DNA of 64,000 nt from Bacillus sp. THAF10 (GCF_009363695.1 NZ_CP045403.1:2088001-2152000), one strand, 5' to 3'; shown: positions 8,341 through 16,900, numbered from the stretch's first letter. Numbers and translations: made by a program. Notes: generated by a model from the letters alone, not told the origin.

Positions 8341-8556
8341 TTATTTTTTATATTCAAATACAACTAAATTACAGTTTTCACATCTAAATGCTGGAGTTTT
8401 ACTAATTTGAAAGATTGCATCTTTTATTAATATTTCACTCTCTAAATCAGCGATGATTGAATCAGACGAATCTGACCAACAAATTCTGCGAGGAGAAAAA
8501 ATATATCCCCTCTTCCCCTCATTACTGCATTTAGGACATTTAACAAATTCGTTCAT
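8341..8556 (-). CDS. Small zinc-ribbon protein
   Basis: This 71-residue protein has two Cys pairs, CPKC near the N terminus (about residues 8-11) and CENC near the C terminus (about 60-63), the arrangement of a zinc ribbon. The middle contains YIFSPRRICWSD. It resembles small PF20097-like proteins of Bacillus with unknown function. A GGAGGGG site precedes the ATG. It is the first small gene of the minus-strand accessory island, with no obvious operon partner. Confidence 0.7.
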   Translation of the reverse strand: MNEFVKCPKCSNEGKRGYIFSPRRICWSDSSDSIIADLESEILIKDAIFQISKTPAFRCENCNLVVFEYKK

Positions 8557-8669
8557 AAATGGTTACCCCTCCATTTTCTCTTTTATGTATTCCTAATCCA
8601 AGCAACCTCCCCCATTAACACAAAGGGAATTTTCTTCTTCTACAATCGCTCCAATTTCATTAATAAGTA

Positions 8670-8795
8670 CTATTGAAAAGACTCTCCCATCTTAACTAAT
8701 TGGTCTTTACTCACTTCATTTGGTGTTAATTTATAATTAGTTTTTTTAAGTAAGATCTTCATCCCGCCAAGTAAGAATGCTTTTGCCAGAATCAT
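8670..8795 (-). CDS. Possible small orphan ORF (41 residues) or gene remnant
   Basis: Between two small genes, the minus strand has an open frame from ATG 8795 to TAG 8670 encoding MILAKAFLLGGMKILLKK ... LTPNEVSKDQLVKMGESFQ. Composition looks protein-like (hydrophobic N terminus, charged C terminus), and the frame stays open upstream into the end of the neighbouring gene. No good ribosome binding site precedes the ATG, so it may be the 3' remnant of a larger gene. I do not recognise the family. Confidence 0.3.
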   Translation of the reverse strand: MILAKAFLLGGMKILLKKTNYKLTPNEVSKDQLVKMGESFQ

Positions 8796-8826
8796 TAGAA
8801 AAAAATGTTTCTTGAAGTGTGGTCCT

Positions 8827-9054
8827 TTATAAACTATTAATATAATATCCTATCGCCATAAACAAAAAGAAACTAAATGTCATAACTAGATTAAGGAAAG
8901 CAAGTATATAGTTCTTACCATAGAGGCTGAAAGCAATTCCTATTGGACCTATAATAAATGTGCACATCCAAAAAGGACTAGCAATATGAAAAAATATATT
9001 AGGAATCCAGAGCAATAGACAAATAATAAAGCAAACTATAGACCATCTTTTCAA
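8827..9054 (-). CDS. Small membrane protein, unknown function
   Basis: The most likely start is the TTG at 9054, because AAAGGAG lies 8 nt upstream; a longer frame to 9183 exists but has no comparable site. The product is then 75 residues, beginning MKRWSIVCFIICLLLWIP, with three hydrophobic segments (about 4-20, 25-48 and 55-72). It has no recognisable domain and stands alone in the island. Confidence 0.55.
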   Translation of the reverse strand: MKRWSIVCFIICLLLWIPNIFFHIASPFWMCTFIIGPIGIAFSLYGKNYILAFLNLVMTFSFFLFMAIGYYINSL

Positions 9055-9351
9055 AAAGATTACTCCTTTCAAGCTTATCCCCTTTTCCATGAACGATGAC
9101 CGATTTTGAGGCGACATTGATATCTTCACGACTAAGTTTAACAACTTCGCCTTATCCCAAACTTTCGACAAATTCTCCTTCACTCTCCTAGTTTACATCG
9201 ACTAGAAAGTAGGGTTTATACGATTGTTGAATACTCGCTTTCATTACTTCTGAAACTGCTCTAATCGTTGAATAGCAATGTAATTATCCTCACCATTCAA
9301 AAAAGAAGAATCCCCCTTACTCTTATGGAATAAGAAGGATAAAAAAGTGTG

Positions 9352-10020
9352 TCAACTAATTAGATCAACTATTTTTCCATCCAAGAAATGAACGATTCTT
9401 TCAGCCCGATCTGCGATGGTTTGATCGTGTGTAATGAGAATGACGGTGACGCCGTCTTTATGAATTTCCTCTAGTAGCGAGATGATGTGATGGCTGTTTT
9501 CTGAATCAAGGTTTCCTGTTGGTTCATCAGCAAGTATAATGGATGGTTCTGTCACTAGTGCTCTTGCAATGGCAACACGTTGCTGCTCCCCGCCTGACAG
9601 ACGGGAAGGCAAATGATGGATGCGGTGCCCAAGGCCTACCCTAATTAACGCTTCTTCCGCTTTAGATCTTATTTCTTTATTAGAAAAAAACTTAAGCAAC
9701 GGCATCATCACATTTTCTAATGCGGTGGCAGAAGATAATAACTGAAACTGTTGAAAAATATAGCCTATTTTTTCAGATCTGATTTTGGCTAGCTGGGCTT
9801 CCTTTAGTTGATGAATCGGCTGTTCCTGAATCCAAATCTCTCCGTTATTAATGGATTCTAACCCACCTATGGCATGTAATAGAGTGGATTTTCCTGAACC
9901 AGACGGGCCGGTAATGGCAACATAAGAACCCTTTTGGATAGATAGGTTGACACCTTTTAATATATTCAGCTTTTCATGGTCCAGCTTGTAATGCTTTTCG
10001 ACATCCTTTAGAATTATCAT
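9352..10020 (-). CDS. ABC transporter ATP-binding protein (MacB/LolD type)
   Basis: This ATPase of 222 residues belongs to the class that works with FtsX-like permeases. It has Walker [10 protein letters not shown] (about 37-45), Q-loop YIFQQFQLL, signature [15 protein letters not shown] and Walker [14 protein letters not shown], which is the hallmark of the MacB/LolD family. It starts 13 nt after the permease gene ends and forms an operon with it. Such pairs act as mechanotransmission exporters or as detoxification and lantibiotic-resistance modules. The island location and the short secreted peptide gene upstream suggest peptide export or immunity, which is inference. An imperfect hairpin with a T tract at about 9298-9345 is its likely terminator. 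Confidence 0.88.
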   Translation of the reverse strand: MIILKDVEKHYKLDHEKLNILKGVNLSIQKGSYVAITGPSGSGKSTLLHAIGGLESINNGEIWIQEQPIHQLKEAQLAKIRSEKIGYIFQQFQLLSSATALENVMMPLLKFFSNKEIRSKAEEALIRVGLGHRIHHLPSRLSGGEQQRVAIARALVTEPSIILADEPTGNLDSENSHHIISLLEEIHKDGVTVILITHDQTIADRAERIVHFLDGKIVDLIS

Positions 10021-10033
10021 TTCTTCCCACCTC

Positions 10034-12577
10034 CTAAGCTGCGTGTTGATCTTTTACTGTTCCCTTCATATCAATGAATCTTGAAATAATGAACGTGCAC
10101 AACAAAAACAGGCCGATAGATACTAAAATGGCTAAACCATAAATCCAAAGCGGCAAGGATATCTCTGTCCATGCATAAATTGCCCAGAAGGCACTCAGCG
10201 AACCGACCATGGACCCTGTCAAAGCAATGAAACTAGCTTCCAGCCCTAAGAATAGTTCAATTTGTTTTTGTGACCATCCAATGGAGCGCATAATAAAGAA
10301 TTCCTTTCTCCTCTCGGCTGCATTAAGATAAAGGAGGAAAAAAATGCTTACGATGGTAAGAGTTAATCCCCCGAAAATGAACATCTTCTGATAGGATTGA
10401 ATCTCCAAATCTATCGTTTCCCCAAGCACACTCAAAAACAGAAAATCAGACATTCCTTGCTGGGTTGCAGTAAAAAGAATACCGATAAATAGGGTTAGAG
10501 ACAAGGAGCCTGCTAGCAAGCCGAATCGCAATGGCCTTCTCATTACTTGATGGAACACATATGTGCCAATGCTATTTATCGCTAGTAGTCCTCCCCCGCG
10601 CCAATGACCATTTTCCCCTGAAACACTGGCTCGTGGAGATTTACTCAACGCTTTTCTGCTACCAGTTACATATCCAACCGAAATAATGAAAATAAATATC
10701 CCCCATATGAGAAGGAAGTCCAAGGCTCCTAACAGCTGAAAGTACAGGTCAGCAAAGACGATGGAAAGCAAGCCCACGGAGCTGAGTGCCACAATTTCAA
10801 AAGCCAAACTAATCATAATCTTCTTTCGGGGCCAGCCAATCGAACGCAATGTCGAGAATTCTGTTGCGCGCTTTAAAAGGCTGTGGGTGATGGTCGTGTA
10901 GATGAAAATAAAGCAGATGATGAGCAGATAGAGAAATAGCCATTTGTTAGTCTCATTCATCTGCTTTTCGATGCTCCAGTTTACCCCCTGCTGCTGCCAG
11001 GCTTCCTCTACGGTCCCAACCTCGCCTTCCGCTGTACCTTCGAGTTCGATATGGACTTTTCCACCGGCAGAGCCAAGCATGATTTCCACATGGTGTCCCG
11101 TTTGTTCCATGATTTCTTGAGCGACCTGCTCTATTTTCCGCTGGCTCTCCTCAGACCTTTCCTCCACTCCCTCTACTAAAACCCTTACGGATGAAAGTGG
11201 TGGCGTGTTTTGATAATAATATTTTGCTACTTCAATAGAGGTAAGCAGGTCCGGTGCTCCCGGATAGTAGGCACTTTTTAACGGTATCGGAATCAATGGA
11301 GTGGGCTCGACAGATTTCCCCGCTCCATCTTTCAGGATCGTGCTGTGATGAGGGGTGTAAATATCGACCGGATCCCCTTCCTCCCAAGAGGTTTCCACCA
11401 CAGGCTTAATTTTTGCTGCATCATAATAGCCAATAATGTTTGGTGTGACTTGCATGTCCTCATCACCATATTTTTGACGATAGCTAGGAAAGTCGATGGT
11501 AAATTCCGCGAATTCTGGCGGTGGAAAACGCTTAGCTGTAACGGTCGGAATCGTGTTCGCCCCGGTAGTTTTCGTTTCGTATAGCAACGGGCTGTACTTA
11601 TACAAGGTCGAATAGGTGGAATAGGGCACAGGATTTTCTTGAATATTGTATTTATCAATGAACAGCTCTACCTTCTTATTTTTCCACTTCTCCGAATAGG
11701 TAGGAAGACTAATGGAAGCGATCGTTTCCCGTGGTAGATTATATAAGTAGTTCTCCACTCCTCCACTCAAATCTTGCTCCATGACAGTATCAGGAACCTT
11801 TATCCGACTAACCTCAAAGGACTCCTCCACAGCATATCCTTGATTTCGCAACGCCAAAAAAGGAATATGCGGCAAAAACTCCCCTCGCTTTATCGTCTCA
11901 TTCAAGAGAGAAAGATCCACATCGGTGCTTTCTGAGAGCTGAAACAAACGCTCTTCTGCTTCTGGATCAATGGCAACCACCAACAATTCATTGGGATAGC
12001 GAAAATGAGTACCTGGTGGAACTTGGATGCGGAAGCCTTCTGGAATGTTCTTTTCTTCATTAAAACGCTGAAACAGCAGCGAATCTTCCATTTCAGGCTC
12101 ATAATAATTGGTCACATATTCTTCTGTATGAAAATGATATTCCCGCAACCCATCAAAAGCCTTCTTCTCTCCCTTGACTATATAGAATTCACCAGGAATG
12201 GCATCTTCGGCTTGCACATTTAAAAAGTCACCCTGATAAAAACCAATGATTGCTAGTGGCGCGGCTGTTTCCACACCAGAAATCCCGCGAATCACCTCTA
12301 GATCTTCTAGTGACATGCCCCCGTAGCTGGCAATATTCGATTGTGGTGGCACCCAACCACCTTCTAGAGCCCTTTTCTCGCTCACTTCCTTAGGTAGTAC
12401 CAAGATATCGTATTGATATCTCCAATGCTCCTCTAGGTTCTTGTTCGCAGTCAAAGTCATTTGATCAGATACGGCCAATGCACCAATATAACCAAATCCA
12501 ACAACATTTAAGATAATGAATATAACAAAAAACAAAATAGCTCTTTCTCTAAAAGAAGATTTTATGTAATGAAACAT
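10034..12577 (-). CDS. FtsX-like ABC transporter permease (large, 847 residues)
   Basis: This is a membrane component of a MacB-like exporter. It has an N-terminal transmembrane helix (about 12-33), a large extracytoplasmic domain (about 40-540, rich in Pro/Glu segments), then two FtsX-type membrane blocks: LFLYLLIICFIFIYTTITHS with TLRSIGWPRKKI, and FIFGGLTLTIVSIFFLLYL with IMRSIGWSQKQIE. The repeated RSIGW motif is typical of FtsX domains. GGAGGG precedes the ATG by 8 nt. Base composition looks clearly richer in G+C than the small genes to its right, hinting at a different origin. The closest functional group I can name is bacteriocin-associated or lactococcin-972-group permeases, with moderate confidence only. 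Confidence 0.82.
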   Translation of the reverse strand: MFHYIKSSFRERAILFFVIFIILNVVGFGYIGALAVSDQMTLTANKNLEEHWRYQYDILVLPKEVSEKRALEGGWVPPQSNIASYGGMSLEDLEVIRGISGVETAAPLAIIGFYQGDFLNVQAEDAIPGEFYIVKGEKKAFDGLREYHFHTEEYVTNYYEPEMEDSLLFQRFNEEKNIPEGFRIQVPPGTHFRYPNELLVVAIDPEAEERLFQLSESTDVDLSLLNETIKRGEFLPHIPFLALRNQGYAVEESFEVSRIKVPDTVMEQDLSGGVENYLYNLPRETIASISLPTYSEKWKNKKVELFIDKYNIQENPVPYSTYSTLYKYSPLLYETKTTGANTIPTVTAKRFPPPEFAEFTIDFPSYRQKYGDEDMQVTPNIIGYYDAAKIKPVVETSWEEGDPVDIYTPHHSTILKDGAGKSVEPTPLIPIPLKSAYYPGAPDLLTSIEVAKYYYQNTPPLSSVRVLVEGVEERSEESQRKIEQVAQEIMEQTGHHVEIMLGSAGGKVHIELEGTAEGEVGTVEEAWQQQGVNWSIEKQMNETNKWLFLYLLIICFIFIYTTITHSLLKRATEFSTLRSIGWPRKKIMISLAFEIVALSSVGLLSIVFADLYFQLLGALDFLLIWGIFIFIISVGYVTGSRKALSKSPRASVSGENGHWRGGGLLAINSIGTYVFHQVMRRPLRFGLLAGSLSLTLFIGILFTATQQGMSDFLFLSVLGETIDLEIQSYQKMFIFGGLTLTIVSIFFLLYLNAAERRKEFFIMRSIGWSQKQIELFLGLEASFIALTGSMVGSLSAFWAIYAWTEISLPLWIYGLAILVSIGLFLLCTFIISRFIDMKGTVKDQHAA

Positions 12578-12596
12578 GACTAATCCCTCCGATTGG

Positions 12597-12883
12597 TTGG
12601 GAGTTAATACTTCTATCTAAAACAATAATTCTATGTTATTGAATTGGACAGGTAGAACCATCTGAAAGAAGTCTATATTGTTGAGTAACCTAATTCCAAT
12701 TCCCACCTATACAAGAATAGTAAGTATTATGTGTAACACAATTTGATCCCCCATGGTGAGCATCAGCTCCAAGCGGACTCACAAAAAAAGTTGTTACTAG
12801 TAAAGCACTACATAAAAACATAGTTAATTTCTTGTTACATAGAATATAACCTCTGCTTTTACATTTTTGGTATTAACTCCCAA
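12597..12883. repeat. 287-bp segment bounded by a perfect 14-bp inverted repeat
   Basis: TTGGGAGTTAATAC at 12597-12610 is repeated in inverse as GTATTAACTCCCAA at 12870-12883. The enclosed segment contains the short secreted peptide gene. It may be a miniature mobile unit or paired regulatory sites; no flanking target-site duplication was recognised. Confidence 0.5.
12690..12821 (-). CDS. Short secreted Cys-containing peptide, start apparently frameshifted
   Basis: From ATG 12821 the frame encodes 43 residues: a hydrophobic core (MFLCSALLVTTFFVSPLGADA) ending in an AxA-like signal peptidase site, then a 22-residue mature part, AHHGGSN-C-VTHNTYYS-C-IGGNWN, with two Cys. AGAGG with ideal 9-nt spacing precedes a different ATG at 12840 that is followed at once by TAA. 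Removing one T at 12837 would join that ATG to this frame as MNKKLTMFLC..., a standard signal peptide. Hence the gene is either inactivated by a one-base insertion, wrongly read here, or started at a rare codon. It lies 112 nt upstream of the FtsX-type permease on the same strand, so it may be the exported peptide. Confidence 0.5.
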   Translation of the reverse strand: MFLCSALLVTTFFVSPLGADAHHGGSNCVTHNTYYSCIGGNWN

Positions 12884-13053
12884 TATCAGGCTACCTTTTT
12901 CCTAATACCTTTTCAATAGTTTTTAGAAAATTAATAATATTCTTATAGGAATATATAAGCAATACGCCTTATTTAGTATTTTTCCACGTCTTGCATATCT
13001 TATAATTTCAAGAAGCTCGACCATATTCCCTTCGTCCTAAAGAGTCTTCTTTG
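12884..13053. other. Intergenic stretch upstream of the secreted-peptide unit
   Basis: No supported gene. The minus strand has a 33-codon frame (13024 to 12923) with AAGGG before its ATG, but its composition is not persuasive. Confidence 0.4.
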
Positions 13054-13104
13054 AAAAAAGAGCGCTAATCCTTGTTACAGGATCGCGCCCGAATGTGGAA
13101 TAAA
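13054..13104 (-). terminator. Island repeat / terminator after the dienelactone hydrolase-like gene
   Basis: On the minus strand GGGCGCGATCC-N8-GGATTAGCGCTC forms a hairpin followed by TTTTTTC. It is almost the same hairpin as the one at 18929-18985, 6 kb away behind an unrelated gene. Confidence 0.75.
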
Positions 13105-13108
13105 CAAC

Positions 13109-13702
13109 TCAGTTCGTTTTAATGAAGTTTAATGTTTCTCTAAATGTATATTGTGCTGATTCTACATTGTATTTAGGTGAATATGGATCGCCAAATCCGT
13201 GGTGACCCTTGCATATATGTACATCTATATTCTTTTTATCTAATGTTAAAATTAGTTCATCAACATTAAATGATTTTTCTTCTTTCGGGAAAAATAGCAG
13301 TGTTGAACATTTTGGAGATATATTAACATAGTCTCTAATACGTGAACCATAGTATCCAACAATACCTTCGACACACTCTTCCTTACTACACAACCAAGCA
13401 ACAGTTGCCCCTACACTAAATCCAATGATAAATATTTTTGAGTACTCATCTTGATTATCTAATATTATATTTTTTACTTTTTGTAGTGTATTTGTGAAAC
13501 CTACAACATCCATAAAATTACGATAAGCTTCTTCCTCTTGTGAATAGTCAAAAGGTATTTCTTGTTCTAATAAATTTGGACAAATCACATCAAAATTTTG
13601 TTCTGATAATAACTCACATAAATCTGTCATATGTTGGTTAATACCATAAATTTCGTGTACTACAATAATTAAATTTTCAGATTTGTTTTGTATTTTTATC
13701 AC
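13109..13702 (-). CDS. Dienelactone hydrolase-like alpha/beta hydrolase
   Basis: This 197-residue protein has the dienelactone hydrolase pattern: VVHEIYG near residue 15, the nucleophile elbow GFSVGA (about 105-110, with Ser where classical enzymes have Cys) and the catalytic His in KGHHGFGDP (about 165-173). GTG at 13702 has AGGAG about 10 nt upstream. It is smaller than typical members (about 230) and its substrate is unknown. Despite the aromatic-ring context elsewhere in the window it stands as a single-gene unit with its own island-type terminator and does not belong to paa. Confidence 0.78.
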   Translation of the reverse strand: MIKIQNKSENLIIVVHEIYGINQHMTDLCELLSEQNFDVICPNLLEQEIPFDYSQEEEAYRNFMDVVGFTNTLQKVKNIILDNQDEYSKIFIIGFSVGATVAWLCSKEECVEGIVGYYGSRIRDYVNISPKCSTLLFFPKEEKSFNVDELILTLDKKNIDVHICKGHHGFGDPYSPKYNVESAQYTFRETLNFIKTN

Positions 13703-13792
13703 CTTTTACACTCCTATAATGATTTTCACTCGTTTAATTAATACCATATTAATTCATTCTTCTACCAATCTGCCCTTTTGTTAAATAACAAA

Positions 13793-13825
13793 GGCGATGC
13801 CCCTAATTTATGCATCGCCCCCGAT
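13793..13825 (-). terminator. Island repeat hairpin after the 114-residue orphan gene region
   Basis: On the minus strand GGGCGATGC-N11-GCATCGCC is followed by TTTGTT; the flanking bases CGTAAATCGGGGGCG and AAAAGGGCAG match the island repeat pattern. A second copy of the repeat core (GGCGCCCGATT) follows at 13849-13880. Confidence 0.6.
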
Positions 13826-13889
13826 TTACGAAGACGATTAATTCTTGTCTTATTGAAGAAAGGCGCCCGATTTTTAAATATACTATTAT

Positions 13890-14234
13890 TTAAATCCCGA
13901 AGTGGATCATATATCTCTTTTCTTCATTTGATTTAGAAACTTTTGCTGCTAAGTCTGTAAGATTGCTTGACTCTTTGAAACTCGGAGAAGATACAATAAC
14001 TTCATAAAATAATGTTAAAGATTCTGGTGGAATAATCGTAACTCCACAATATGCTAGTCCGAATCCTAGTCTTTCATACGAATGGAAATAGCTCTTCATC
14101 ATTTTTAAGCTCTCTGAAAAGTTTTGAATGAGATCATCATCCACTGAAATACAACTATATTCTTCTGGAGAGTAGTAACTATAATCTTTTCGAATATTAA
14201 AATCCTCAATAATTCCAAACTCATGAAACGGCAT
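13890..14234 (-). CDS. Orphan protein, 114 residues
   Basis: I do not recognise this protein. It is soluble and slightly acidic, with an N-terminal segment MPFHEFGIIEDF, aromatic residues in the middle (SYYSPEEYSC, SYFHSYERLGFGLAYCG) and no signal peptide or membrane segment. AAAGGGG precedes the ATG with good spacing. Size and composition resemble immunity-type proteins of bacterial toxin islands, but nothing proves that. Confidence 0.6.
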   Translation of the reverse strand: MPFHEFGIIEDFNIRKDYSYYSPEEYSCISVDDDLIQNFSESLKMMKSYFHSYERLGFGLAYCGVTIIPPESLTLFYEVIVSSPSFKESSNLTDLAAKVSKSNEEKRYMIHFGI

Positions 14235-14300
14235 AATTTTATATCCCCTTTCACATTTATTAGTTATTCGCTAGAGAATGAAATATAAGTCCTCGCTGTA

Positions 14301-14332
14301 GTTAAACATTTGCGCCCGATAATTGAATAAAG
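14301..14332. repeat. Island repeat family copy
   Basis: GTTAAACATTTGCGCCCGAT then AATTGAATAAAG, between the 114-residue orphan and the 81-residue membrane protein. Confidence 0.65.
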
Positions 14333-14344
14333 GTGTATTGCCTC

Positions 14345-14590
14345 TTATCGGATAAATAGCCATTTGGTAAATTTTACCATCAAACTAATAACGAGCGAAA
14401 GAATTGTATAAATCACTACCCAGATAAAGAATGATTCATTAAATAATGTAAACATTAAGATTGCAAAAACAACTAATGTTAACGCTGGAACTATAAACCA
14501 CTTTTTAAACAAAAGAATCCCAATGATTGAAGCTACAATAACAGCAGCAGGGAAAATGAAAAGTACCAATAAAAATTCCATTTTTTTCAC
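14345..14590 (-). CDS. Small membrane protein, 81 residues
   Basis: Almost the whole protein is hydrophobic: three segments at about 4-26, 29-47 and 51-73, with a basic C terminus (KFTKWLFIR), so the C terminus is probably cytoplasmic. No family recognised. It stands alone between two copies of the island repeat. Confidence 0.6.
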   Translation of the reverse strand: MKKMEFLLVLFIFPAAVIVASIIGILLFKKWFIVPALTLVVFAILMFTLFNESFFIWVVIYTILSLVISLMVKFTKWLFIR

Positions 14591-14640
14591 CTCATTTTAT
14601 TAAGTCCATCGGAGAGTTCCTCAACAATTTAGCTCGAATA

Positions 14641-14764
14641 CGGCGCAACCGTTTAAAACAATCGCGCCCTATAGTTGAGGATCTTCAATTAATATCTTAT
14701 TAAAGAAAAGCCCCTAGATTGCTGAAGATTGTTATTGAACTAAAGCACCCTTTAGTTGAAGTTC
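14641..14764. repeat. Three tandem copies of the island repeat, one forming a long hairpin
   Basis: Copies lie at about 14651-14681, 14696-14730 and 14731-14764, with cores CGCGCCCTATAGTTGAGG, AAAGCCCCTAGATTGCTGAA and AAAGCACCCTTTAGTTGAA. The first forms a 13-bp stem (GGCGCAACCGTTT with AAACAATCGCGCC, allowing G-U pairs). The third is an internal palindrome ACTAAAG-N4-CTTTAGT. Confidence 0.65.
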
Positions 14765-15278
14765 AAACTTTTTCAATTCCATTTCCAGTTACAATAAAAT
14801 GATAATTATTTTTTTTCCGATTAAAGAGTCTCCAATGTTCACTTTGTTCATCTTCTTCGGAACTATCTGGAAATACTTCTAAATTGTAACCCCCAGACAA
14901 GGTAACATTAAATCCACCGACTTCATCAGAAACAATTTGTAAAACTTCTATTTGTCTATTGTCTTTTGTAAAATGTTTAATACGTTCATCAAATCTATTG
15001 TTGCCTTGTATATCCCAGTCGAAATCCTCATTTTTTTCAACCCATTGTGAGTATGGAGTATAGAAATCCCTAGAAGCAACAACAATTTTGTTTCCTAAAG
15101 TAATTCTCCACGAACATTGGATATGTAAAGCATATTCTGCTGTTTCCTCGGTTCTGCTCCTTCGGACTATTTGAACTATGTCCCCAAAACCAAGCCAAAA
15201 GAGGTTTGATGCCCGTCCTGCATACTGTAATTTCAAACCAACTAATTTTCCTATTTGAGATTTAATTTCTTCTCTCAT
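14763..15278 (-). CDS. Orphan protein, 171 residues
   Basis: No recognised family. It has no signal peptide or membrane segment and looks like a beta-rich soluble protein, with IGKLVGLKLQYAGRASNLFWLGFG near the N terminus and an acidic linker (PDSSEEDEQSEHW) before the C terminus. Small Bacillus proteins of this appearance often occur singly in variable regions. The promoter inside the 83-bp repeat at 15362-15444 (TTGTCA-N17-AATAAT) reads into this gene, which makes it an independent transcription unit. Confidence 0.6.
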   Translation of the reverse strand: MREEIKSQIGKLVGLKLQYAGRASNLFWLGFGDIVQIVRRSRTEETAEYALHIQCSWRITLGNKIVVASRDFYTPYSQWVEKNEDFDWDIQGNNRFDERIKHFTKDNRQIEVLQIVSDEVGGFNVTLSGGYNLEVFPDSSEEDEQSEHWRLFNRKKNNYHFIVTGNGIEKV

Positions 15279-15361
15279 ACCTGACCCCTTTAATACAGAA
15301 ATTTAGACTAACATATTCTAAATTTACCATCTATCATTCTTGAACTAAACTGCCCTTTAAA

Positions 15362-15444
15362 TTAATACCAATTATTTCAAATATCCTCAGATCTGACAAT
15401 CATTTTTCAAGACAAAAAGGACGCAATATTAGATTATTGCGCCC
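15362..15444 (-). repeat. 83-bp direct repeat, copy A: terminator plus promoter module
   Basis: Identical over 83 bp to 16953-17035. On the minus strand it begins with the hairpin GGGCGCAATA-ATCTAA-TATTGCGTCC and TTTTTG (terminator of the gene upstream), then carries TTGTCA (15394-15399), a 17-bp spacer and AATAAT (15371-15376), a promoter for the next gene. Its edge holds the recurring island motif GCGCCC followed by AATTGCGGAA. Confidence 0.85.
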
Positions 15445-15480
15445 AATTGCGGAAGATTCGATTCCAAGATAACTATACAT

Positions 15481-15514
15481 TTCTTCAACTATAGCCCTAG
15501 GTTGTTTAATAAAG
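15481..15514. repeat. Island repeat family copy (inverted orientation)
   Basis: TTCTTCAACTATAGCCCTAG then GTTGTTTAATAAAG, adjacent to the 3' end of the 60-residue membrane protein gene. Confidence 0.55.
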
Positions 15515-15522
15515 ATTGAATG

Positions 15523-15705
15523 TTATGTTAGTTTTTTTGTTCTTGATAAAATCTCTGAAACACCTATCGCTATACCTGCATTAAGCATTACTAATAAAGA
15601 ACCTACCATTGTGGTACCTTCATAATCAGAAAAAAAATTCATTACAAAAAATATAAAACTAAAGAAAAATACGATAATACCAAATACAAATAAAAACCTA
15701 TCCAT
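15523..15705 (-). CDS. Small membrane protein, 60 residues
   Basis: Starting at ATG 15705 (AGGAG 8 nt upstream) the protein is MDRFLFVFGIIVFFFSF..., with two transmembrane helices (about 3-25 and 35-52) and a short basic tail SRTKKLT. A GTG three codons further out overlaps the ribosome binding site. No family recognised. Confidence 0.55.
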   Translation of the reverse strand: MDRFLFVFGIIVFFFSFIFFVMNFFSDYEGTTMVGSLLVMLNAGIAIGVSEILSRTKKLT

Positions 15706-15740
15706 ATAACTCACTCCTATATAGCTTTTTCTTAAGGCCT

Positions 15741-15778
15741 ACTATGCTGCAATCGCTCCTAGATTGCTTAAGATCGTT
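15741..15778. repeat. Island repeat family copy (ATCGCTCCTAGATTG variant)
   Basis: TGCTGCAATCGCTCCTAGAT then TGCTTAAGATCG; the same variant as at 8277-8308. Confidence 0.55.
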
Positions 15779-15798
15779 ATTGTAGATCACACACTAGT

Positions 15799-16323
15799 TC
15801 AATAAGGTGATTGAATAACTATATTTTTCTTTAAGGAGAATAACATTTCTAAAGCATCTGAGAGTATATCCTGTTGTCTTTCTATTTCATCTAGTTCTTT
15901 CTTTACTTTTAATATACAATTTAATAGAACTTCATCGTCAATTTTTGATTTAATACTTTCTTCGATTAGTTGATAAGAATTCATTTGGACTTCGTAGTTA
16001 CCTGTTAGCAAATGATAAATCAGTGTTTCAAGGTGGGGCGAACAATCGAATGGCTTCAATGCATAAAGCAAGGTACCTCTATACCCCAAAGTTTTCGGGT
16101 CATTTATCATTTCTATTAATGGTTCTACTGCTACTTCGTTTCTAATATCACTTAGGGAAAGTGCAATTGAATTTCTTAACATATGATTATGAGTGCATTT
16201 TAAATAATGTATGAGTAGGGGAATAGCTTCATTTTGTTTATTTTTCCCGATTTGCTCTAACAAACTGTATACTACATCTTGATTATCATTTTCTAATGCT
16301 TTTCGTAACAATTCTATTTCCAT
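15799..16323 (-). CDS. HEAT-repeat-like protein
   Basis: This 174-residue alpha-helical protein has HEAT-like units: NDNQDVVYSLLEQIGKNKQ, NEAIPLLIHYLKC, NSIALSLSDIRNEVAVEPLI and GYRGTLLYALKPFDCSPHLE. Such proteins are protein-protein interaction scaffolds; some Bacillus versions are immunity proteins. It is soluble, with no catalytic motif. It stands alone in the island, after a repeat copy and before a site-2-protease-like gene, without clear co-transcription. Confidence 0.72.
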   Translation of the reverse strand: MEIELLRKALENDNQDVVYSLLEQIGKNKQNEAIPLLIHYLKCTHNHMLRNSIALSLSDIRNEVAVEPLIEMINDPKTLGYRGTLLYALKPFDCSPHLETLIYHLLTGNYEVQMNSYQLIEESIKSKIDDEVLLNCILKVKKELDEIERQQDILSDALEMLFSLKKNIVIQSPY

Positions 16324-16432
16324 TTATTAAAACCCCTTCATCTAACTTTGTTCAGCAAAAGCAGCCATTACACGCAATAAACGCGTTACTAAATAAAAGC
16401 CCTATTTTCTTTAATAAAGAGATTGATAATCG

Positions 16433-16900
16433 TTACTTTCTTAAAAGTCGTAACAGTTGCAGTCCATCAGACGGATGACCATTTAAAGACCCCATCCAAC
16501 GAGGATAAGTCATAGGAAATATTGTAAAAAAAAACATGGAAAGATTTAAATATGTTGCTCCTAAAAAAAATAAACGTAAATCTCCTTGAGGTACCAAAAA
16601 CGCTATCAATCCAAATATAAACACAAGTAATAACGACATGACAGGTCCACCTGCCAAAGCTCCAATCCTCTGACTTTTGTTTAAATTTCCTTTCCAATAA
16701 GCGAAGCCTACATATGACCAAACTATATGAAAGTGAAGCCTTCCTATACTGAAGTTTTCTTTATTTTCCTTATTTCTTTTTCCAAGATAAATATGCACGT
16801 CAGACTTTGAAAGGGAAACAACTCCTAAACCATGACCTATTTCATGCAATAGGACACATATTGGGATAACCAAAATATAAAAAAGTATAAATAATAGCAT
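16433..16900 (-). CDS. Site-2 protease-like membrane metalloprotease (M50 family)
   Basis: This 155-residue protein has an N-terminal membrane segment containing the zinc motif HEIGH (about 19-23), further hydrophobic segments (about 86-105 and 112-128), and near the C terminus NGHPSDGLQLLRLL, matching the conserved Asp-Gly of M50 proteases. All three metal-ligand elements are therefore present. Size fits short SpoIVFB/YwmF-like forms. The 83-bp repeat copy B with its promoter lies 53 nt upstream. The substrate is unknown. Confidence 0.75.
   Translation of the reverse strand: MLLFILFYILVIPICVLLHEIGHGLGVVSLSKSDVHIYLGKRNKENKENFSIGRLHFHIVWSYVGFAYWKGNLNKSQRIGALAGGPVMSLLLVFIFGLIAFLVPQGDLRLFFLGATYLNLSMFFFTIFPMTYPRWMGSLNGHPSDGLQLLRLLRK

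Noticed and set aside
11332..11658. 108-residue frame within the FtsX permease gene on the same strand
   Set aside because: Shadow frame fully inside a long well-supported gene, without a ribosome binding site.
12923..13024. 33-codon minus-strand ORF with AAGGG upstream
   Set aside because: Sequence has no protein-like pattern beyond length and lies in AT-rich intergenic DNA.
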